Origin: Xenorhabdus griffiniae | GTDB taxonomy: Bacteria; Pseudomonadota; Gammaproteobacteria; Enterobacterales; Enterobacteriaceae | Reading direction: 5' to 3' | NCBI RefSeq assembly: GCF_037265215.1 | Contig: NZ_CP147737.1 | Coordinates: forward strand, 2,450,001-2,514,000 | Length of the DNA stretch: 64,000 nt | In this document: piece by piece, positions 1 to 9,000 of the stretch | Layout: each line of letters starts with the position of its first letter | Position numbering within the stretch: position 1 is the first letter of the stretch | Program-made: the position numbers and the translations under genes | Notes under the pieces: generated by a model | Seen by the model: only the letters and a program-made list of their open reading frames with translations | The model's database searches: none | Told to the model about the DNA's origin: nothing

Positions 1-3000
1 TGAGCGCACTGCCCACCGCACCGGACAACGCCAGGGTCAGGCCAGACTGTTTCGTCTCAAACGTCTCTGCCCGGCGGCGTTTGTCCTGCCCCGGGTCAAT
101 CTGCACGCTGTCGCCGGTCAGACTGATATCCTGCCCGGCCACCAAATCGGCCCCGCCGACCTGCACCCGGTTACCTGCCGTGATAGTCACATTGCCCTGA
201 CTGCTGCCCACCGTGCTGACACTCTGGCTTTGGGTGGTGCCCTCTTCATTAACCTGATGGCGGGTAGACTGACTGCCTATAGTGAAACCTATGCCCCCGC
301 TGCTGAGCAGCCCGCTCTTCTTCTTCTCTTCCAGTAAATAATGGGACTCGGTTTCGGTGGCCGCAGTAATCGCCACGTTATTGCCTGCCTGCAGGGTCAC
401 GTCCTTATCCCCGGCAACCGCCGACCCGCTCACGCTCAGGTCGTTACCCGCTGTGAGACTGATACTGTCGCCGCTGAGCAGGGTGCCTTGCTCACGGGTC
501 ACGCGGTCTTCCTGTACTGTATGGCTGCGGCTTTTTGACAGCACGCCTTTTTTATTCGCACTGGATGCTGAGAATTGAGAGTCACTGTCGGTGGCACTGT
601 CCAGCGTAATATCTTGTTTCGCTTGCAATGCCAGCGCGCCCTGCTCACTGTGCAGTGTGCTGCCGGTGACCGTGATATCCCCTTCACGCGCCATCACCGA
701 AACGCCGTCCCGCCCGCTGAAGGTACTGCCCACACTGCGCTCGCTGACCGTCTCCATTTCCCGCTGACTTTTCGTGCTGCCCTCACGCTTGCGCTCACTG
801 TCCTGATCCGCCACACGCTGACGCACGTCTTTGATGATAACCGCCTGGGCATTCAGACCGAGATGCCCTGACCGGCTGTCAACCTGTGCGCCTGCGGCCG
901 TCAGGTTTTCGCCCGCCTGAACAGTCACGCCCTGGTCACCGCTCAGGGTACTGAGATGCAGCCGTGCTTCCTCACGCTGGTTACTCACCGACGAGGTTCG
1001 GCTATTGGCTTCCAGCTGCGTGCGGTGGGTGGTACTTTCTGCCAGAATGTTCACGTTGCCGCCGGCCTGCACCCGGGCCGTACCGCCGGCTTTGGCCTGA
1101 CTCCCCTGCAACGTGATATCCTGTCCCGCACGCAGGCTGAGGTTACCCCCGGCATTCAGCGTACTGCCCCGCGCCTGTTGCCACTCGCCGCTGACGGTCG
1201 CCCTGCGTTTTCCGGCCTCTTCCATGCCATCACGGGTGCGGTTACCCATGGCCCCGGCGATGATTTCAACGTTGCCCGTTGTGGTCCTTCTGGCGGCCGC
1301 AATCTCCAGATTATTGCGGGCATTCAGACTGAGGTGACGGGTGGCCTCCAGCTTCGCGCCGCGCAGCTGGATATCCCCCCCGCTGAGGCTGAGCTCACGG
1401 GCACTCATGGATGCCTGGCGCAGGGCATCCTGCAGATGGGTGCTTAAGGTCAGGCTGTCCGCTTGTACGTCAATACTGTCTGCGCGGATATCCCCGCCCT
1501 GGTGCAGAAACTGCCCCGCGTCAATGTTCAGTGCCCGCTCGGCAAACAGGTTACCGGCGTTAGTGAGACTGTTTGCTGACAGTTGCAGGGTACCCCCGCC
1601 AATCAGGGCACCCTGGCCGGTCAGCCGCAGCGTAGTATTGGCCAGGTAGACCTTGGGGGTCCATACCGTCTGCGGGCCACTGGCAGTCTCAACCGTCTCG
1701 CTCACCAGCCAGACGATATCCTGCTGCAACGCCGCGATCTGGGCCGGCGTCAGTGCCACGCCCGGCACCAACTGAAAGTCGTTGGCCACCTTCGTCCCAT
1801 TGTTCATCAGGGTCTGGTACTGCGCCATCGCATCTTCACCGCGCACGGAAGGCCGCCCCGTCAGCTTGAGTATCTGCTCACGCACCAGCCGTTGTTCATA
1901 GAAGCCATCACCCAGCCGTTTATGTACCTGCGCCGGATCATACCCTACCCGCTGCAACAGGTAATCGCTGCTGATAAACCGGGTCCGGCTGGTAAAGCGT
2001 TCATCCGTTACCACCAGATAAGGACTGCCTTCTGCCGGGTGCTGACGGAACAGGCCGTTATTGGGCACAAAGGGGGCGACCCGGTCAAGTTGTTGCTGAC
2101 GGGTCAGCGCCAGTTCAGCCGGCGTCAGGGGACGCGCGATCGGCCTGAGAGGCTGATCGGCCGGGGTGAGTTCCCGCTTAAGCAGCGTGAGCAATTGCGC
2201 GTCCGAGATGAGGGGGTGATCGACCGGCGTGAGTACCCGTTTAAGCGGTGTGAGCCACTGATCATCCGGTGTGACAGGGTGGTCGGTCGACGTGGGTTCT
2301 CGCTTAAGCAGCGTGAGTAATTGATCACCCGGTATGGCAGGGTGGTCGGTCGCCATGAGTTCCCGCTTAAGCAAGGTGAGCCATTGATCGTCCGATAAGT
2401 GAGATTGGTCGATCGACGTCAGTGCCCGCTTGAGCGGCGTAAGCAGCTGGTTAACCAACACCAGTTGACTGCCCTTCTCTTGCCACCCCACCCCCGCCAC
2501 CGTTACCGCCAGCGGGTTACGTTCCCATTCCGCCCGCTCGGCTTCCGCCGCCTGCTGAGCCGCCTCAACCACGCTGATTTGCGCCGGGTTGACCGTGGTA
2601 TTTTCCAGCTGCGCACCGTTGATAGCGACATCGCCGTGCCCGGTCATGATCGCATCAATGGTCGCCAGTGCGACAGTTTCATCACTGTGGTGCTTCGGAT
2701 ACCAGTGCCGGGTATCCCGGTCGTAATGGTCGACCAGGAATTCCTGACGCCGTTCATTCACGGAATAACCCCGGTTGGTGACCTTGCCGTCGCCTTTCGT
2801 CAGCAGGTCGCCGTTGGCGCTGACGGTGCTGGCATCATTCAGCAGTTCGTCCGTAATCCGCAGCGTCATGGTGCCCCCCGCCAGAATATGGGCACCGATA
2901 CCTTCAGACACCAGTTTGTCCCGCGTCACCGTGCCGGTGGCCGAGCGTTCACGGAAGTTGTTGTAATCATCCACAAACGGCACATGAGCAATGTCGAGAT

Positions 3001-6000
3001 GTTTCTCCGGATCCCACTGCTCAAGCCGTCCCCGGTTGTGCTCGCGCCAGACCGTGTTGTGATAAGGGGTCGGCACCGTATTTTGACGATGACCGCGCGT
3101 CTCATAGAACGTCATGGCGTAACTGCCGTCGCGATCCGGGGTCAGTGCCAGATAATTCACCCACAATTCATAGGGTTGCCCTTTGTGATCCTTGACCCGC
3201 ACCTGAGCCCGTTTACCGGCCGCATCAATGGCCAGCAGGGTGCCGTAACGGTTGTTTTCCACCGCGGCGTTATCGCGGAACGTCAAGCGCTGGGTCGTCG
3301 GCGCCATGGTATTTTTGTCGCGATTCACCCCCGACGCGTAAGAGCGCCAATAGTAGTTATAACGATGCCATTGGGTTTCGCCTTTTTCTGCCCCGCGCAC
3401 GATCTCAAGCCCTTCGCGCAGGTTATTCAACCGGTTGGCTTCAATCGATACGTTCCCGTCGGCCTCAATCCGGCTCGCTTTGTTCTCAATCAGGTCATCA
3501 CTGGCCAGGTGCAGGGTGTCGGCACTGTAAATCAGGCTGCCATCCCGATTGGTCAGGCGCTCACCGGCCTGCAGATCCAGGCGTTCTGTCGCGGCAATCA
3601 CCGCGTTCTGCCCGTGGTTATCGATAATCCGGCTGCGCACGGTAATCGCATCCCCCATCACCGTGTCTGTGTTATCCAGCGTATCACTGGTGAGTGTCAT
3701 GCTATCGGCCTCCAGGCGATTTTCGTTGCGCAGGCGGCCGGTCGTCAGCTGCAATGTTTTCCCGGCCAGCGTCCCCTGGTTGATGAAGTGGGTACTGTTG
3801 ACGATCAGACGGCCGGGCAACAGCCAATCGGCCAGGTTGGTCAACGTCCCGCCTACCGAGAAGGTCAGCGTGCCGTTACTGCTAATCATATCCCCCGTGC
3901 GATGGGTGTAATCCTGCTGCACAGCCAGAGTCAATCCTTGCTGGCTGAGCAATGTCCCGCCGGTATTATCCAGAGCGCGTGTATTGACCGTCAGCTGTTC
4001 CCCGCTCTGGACGAGTCCCCCCTGATTGAACAACGCCAGCACGGACGGGAGGCCCGCATTGAGGTCGAGTGCGCCATTAGCGCGGATCTTCCCCTGCCGG
4101 TTGACCAGCTTGTCGAGGTTTGACAGTGTCAACGTGCCGGTACTTTGCAAACGTCCTGCCGTGTTGTCCAGCTCACGGGTTGTCACTGCGGTGTGCGTTG
4201 TCCCCAGCAACAAGCCGCCATCATGATTGTTCACCTGATCACTGTGCACAACCAACGCGTTCTGGCTGGTAATTTTCCCTTGCCCGTGGTTATTGAGTGT
4301 TTGACTGTCGATCCGCATCGATCCAGTGGCAATCAGCTGTCCGGCCTGATTGTTTATCGCTTCCCCCTTAAAGGTCAGAGTGCCGCCGCCATGGATTTTT
4401 CCCTGTTGGTTATTGAGCACATTGATGCGGTAAATGCCGTTACCCCGGCTGATAAACGTCCCATCCGGGTTATCAAGCTGATCGGCGGTGACGTCAAGCG
4501 TGCCCAGACTATTGAACAGTCCCTGCCGGTTGTTGACCTGCCCGGCCGAGATCCGCTGGTCACCATTGCTTCTCAGCGTTCCTCCGGTATTATCCAACCG
4601 TTCCTGAATGCGCAGCCCAAGCTGCCGCTGACTGCTTATCGAACCGGTGCCATTCAGCAACGACCGGGCATCAAGCTGCATCTCTCCGTTGCTTTGCAGT
4701 TTACCGTCACGGTTATCCAGCATCCCGTTTAAGTTCAGCCGCACCGATTTCTGGCTGTCAATAAGGCCGTCAGTGTTGTTCAGACTCTGCGCCGTGACAA
4801 CGAGGTCACCGTCCGCCAGCAATTTCCCGCCTGCGTTCTGCACACGGCCGGCCGCCGATCCCTCGGTAGCACCCTGCACATCCAGCCGCCCCAGCGCGCT
4901 GATTTTACCCCCCTGGTTATTAATCTCCTGTACTGAGCGCAGCATCAGCGCACCTGCTGACGCCAGTGCGCCTTTCTGGTTGTCCAGCGTGCTGACGGCC
5001 ATGATGGCATCCTGCAGGCTCGACACACTGCCCTTCTGATTATCAAACTGGTCAGCCGTGGCGGACCAGCTTCCCTGGGTGCCTATCCATCCCTGAGTAT
5101 TCAGGATGTTTCCCGCACGCAGGGATTGCGCCAGCTTACTGAAGATGTAGCCCTGGCTGTTATCCAGTGCCCGGGTGAACTGCATATCCAGCGTGTCCAG
5201 CACCTGAATTTTTCCCTGTGCATTGAGGAAGCTCAGCGCATTCACCGTGCTGCGCCCGCCGCTGGTCAGTTCTCCCCCCTGGTTATCCCAACGGCCCGTC
5301 AACTCCAATTTCAGCCCCTGTTTGCCCTGAATCTCACCTTTCTCGCGGTTAGTCAGTTGTCCGCCCCGCAGTGACATCATGCCTTCGCTAAACACCGTCC
5401 CCGCGTCATTGTTCAATACGCTGTCCGGGCCGCCCTGCCAACGCAGAGATTGCTTTGCTGACAGTTTACCCGCCTGATTAATGATATCGCCTACACTATT
5501 GAGCGTCAGGTCACCGCCTGACAGCAGTTTGCCGCCGGTGTTATCCATGCTGTGGGTGGAGACGATCACTTGTTTGCCGCCTTGAGCGGTGCCGCCACGG
5601 TTATCCCAGTGCCCCTCTGTATGGATATCCAGTGTGTCACCGGCCTCGATAAATCCCTGCTGATTATCAATCGCCTGATGGATATCAAACCGCAGGTTCC
5701 CCAGGCTGACCAGATTACCTTGGGTATTCTTCAGGTGCTGTGCCGTCAGTTGCAGATAATTGCCCTGCATGTTTCCAGACTGGTTATCAATGCTGCCAGC
5801 CGCCTTCACGGTCAGTTGTTGATCAGAAAACAGCTTGCCCTGACCGTTTTGAATATCGCCCCCCGACGTTACGTTTAATGCAGACAGCCCCTGCAATGTA
5901 CCGCTCTGGTTATCGATATTGCCCGTCGTATTCACGATTAACGCATGATCCGCCAACAAATTACCGCCGCTGTTATTGATATAGTGGGCGGAGACATCGA

Positions 6001-9000
6001 CCTGCCTGCCACCTTGTGCGGTTCCGTGGCGGTTATCCCAGTTGCCTTGGGTACGAATATCCAGGGCGTCAGCCGCTTCGAAAAGCCCATGTTGGTTATC
6101 AATCGCCTGCCGGATATCAAGCTTCAGGCGTCCCTTGCTGATAACCTTACCCTTCGTATTATCCAGGCGTGATGCCGTCAGCTGCAGGTGTTCACCTTCG
6201 ATGTTCCCGGATTGGTTATTGATGTTGTCGGCGGCGTTCAGGATCAGCGTATGGGCGGCCGACAGTTTGCCGTCACTGTTATCAATGCTACGGGCAGAGA
6301 CGTCAACTTGTTTGCCGCCTTGTAGGGTGCCACCGTGGTTATTCCAGTGACCCTCCGTGTGGATATTCAGTGCATCATCAGCTTTAATGAGCCCGTGCTG
6401 ATTATCAATCGCCTGCTGGATATCAAGCTGCAAATGCCCCTTGCTGACGATCTTACCTTCCGTATTCGTCAGCGCCTGTGCCGTCAGTTCCAGTGCTTCG
6501 CCCTGGATGTCGCCGGACTGGTTATCGATACTACCGACGGCCTTCAAGGTCAGTGCCTGACCGGATAACAATTTGCCCTGACCGTTTTGGATATCGCCCC
6601 CAGACGTCACGTTCAAGGCGGACAGCCCCTGCAACGTGCCGCGCTGGTTATCGATATTGCCTGTCGTGTTCACGGTCAGTGCTTGATCAGCCAACAATTT
6701 GCCGTCACTGTTATCGATATGGCGGGCGGAGACATCAATCTGTTTGCCGCCTTGTGCGGTGCCGTGGCGGTTATCCCAGTTGCCTTGGGTGCGAATATCC
6801 AGGACATCAGCCGCATCAAGAAGTCCGTGCTGATTATCAATCGACTGATGACTATCAAGCCGCAAACGGCCCTGGCTGACGATCTTACCCTGTGCATTAT
6901 TCAAGTACTGCGCCGTCAATTGCAGCGTTTCGCCCTGGATATCCCCGGACTGGTTATCGATATTATCGGCGGCGTTCAGGGTCAGCTTTTGCCCGGCCGA
7001 CAGTTTGCCGCCACTGTTATCAATGCTACGGGCGGAGACGTCAACCTGTTTGCCGCCTTGTAGGGTGCCGCCGTGGTTATTCCAGTGGTCATCCGTGTGG
7101 ATATTCAGGACATCATCGGCTTTAATAAGCCCGTGCTGATTATCAATGCCCTGACTGATATCAAGCTGCAAATGCCCTTGGCTGACGATCTTACCTTTTG
7201 TATTTGTCAGTTTCTGTGCCGTCATCTCCAGCGCTTCGCCCTGGATATTGCCGGACTGGTTATCGACGCTGCCAGCCGCTTTCAGAGTCAGAGCCTGACC
7301 GGACAACAGCTTGCCTTCACCATTTTGGATATCACCCCCCGACGTCACGTTCAAGGCGGACAGCCCCTGCAACGTGCCACGCTGGTTATCGATATTGCCC
7401 GTCGTGTTCACGGTCAGTGCTTGCTCAGCCAGCAGTTTGCCGTCGCTGTTATCTATATGCTGGGCGGAGACATCAATCTGTTTGCCGCCTTGTGCGGTGC
7501 CGTGGCGGTTATCCCAGTTGCCCTGGGTACGAATATCCAAGGCGTCAGCCGCATCAAGAAGCCCGTGCTGATTATCAATTGATTGATGACTATCAAGCCG
7601 CAAACGGCTCTGGCTGACGATCTTACCCTGTGCATTGTGCAGGTGCTGCGCCGTCAATTGCAGCGTTTCACCTTGGATATCCCCGGACTGGTTATCGATA
7701 TTATCGGCCGCGTTCAGGGTCAGCGCTTGGGCGGCCGACAGTTTACCGCCACTGTTATCAATGCTACGGGCGGAGACGTCAACCTGTTTGCCACCTTGTA
7801 GGGTGCCACCGTGGTTATTCCAGCGACCCTCCGTGTGGATATTCAGTGCATCATCAGCTTTAATAAGCCCGTGCTGATTATCAATCGCCTGCTGGATATC
7901 AAGCTGCAAATGCCCCTTGCTGACGATCTTACCTTCCGTATTCGTCAGCGCCTGTGCCGTCAGTTCCAGTGCTTCGCCCTGGATGTCGCCGGACTGGTTA
8001 TCGATACTACCGACGGCCTTCAAGGTCAACGCCTGGCCGGAAAACAGCTTACCCCCGCCACTTTGGATATCGCCCCCCGACGTCACGTTCAAGGCGGACA
8101 GCCCCTGCAACGTGCCGCGCTGGTTATCGATATTGCCCGTCGTGTTCACGGTCAGTGCGTGATCAGCCAGCAGTTTGCCGTCGCTGTTATCGATGTGATA
8201 GGCGGAAACATCAACCTGTTTGCCGCCTTGTACGGTGCCGTTGCCGTTATCCCAGTTGCCTTGGGTGCGAATATCCAGGGCGTCAGCGGCATCAAGAAGC
8301 CCGTGCTGATTATCAATCGACTGATGACTATCAAGCCGCAAACGGCTCTGGCTGACGATTTTACCCTGCGCATTATTCAGGTGCTGCGCCGTCAATTGCA
8401 GCGTTTCACCCTGGATATCCCCGGACGGGTTATCGATATTATCGGCCACGTTCAGGGTCAGCGCTTGGGCGGCCGACAGTTTGCCGTCACTGTTATCAAT
8501 GCTATGGGCGGAGACATCAACCTGTTTGCTGCCCTGAGCGGTGCCACCACGGTTATCCCAGTGCCCCTCCGTATGGATATTCAGTGCATCATCAGCTTTA
8601 ATGAGCCCGTGCTGATTATCAATGTCCTGATTGATATTAAGCTGCAAATGCCTCTGGCTGACAATATTACCTTTTGTATTTGTCAGTTTCTGTGCCGTCA
8701 GCGCCAGCGCTTCGCCCTGGATATTGCCGGACTGGTTATCGACGCGGCCAGTCGCTGTCAGGGTCAGAGCCTGACCGGACAACAGCTTGCCTTCACCATT
8801 TTGGATATCACCCCCCGACGTCACGTTCAAGGCGGACAGCCCCTGCAACGTGCCACGCTGGTTATCGATATTGCCCGTCGTGTTCACGGTCAGTGCTTGA
8901 TCAGCCAGCAGTTTGCCGTCGCTGTTATCGATGTGATGGGCGGAAACATCAATCTGTTTGCCGCCTTGTACGGTGCCGTTGCGGTTATCCCAGCTCCCCT

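Noticed and set aside
2399..4123. 574-codon plus-strand open frame
   Set aside because: Antisense shadow of the GC-rich exoprotein repeats in the register of its codons; no ribosome site and no domain.
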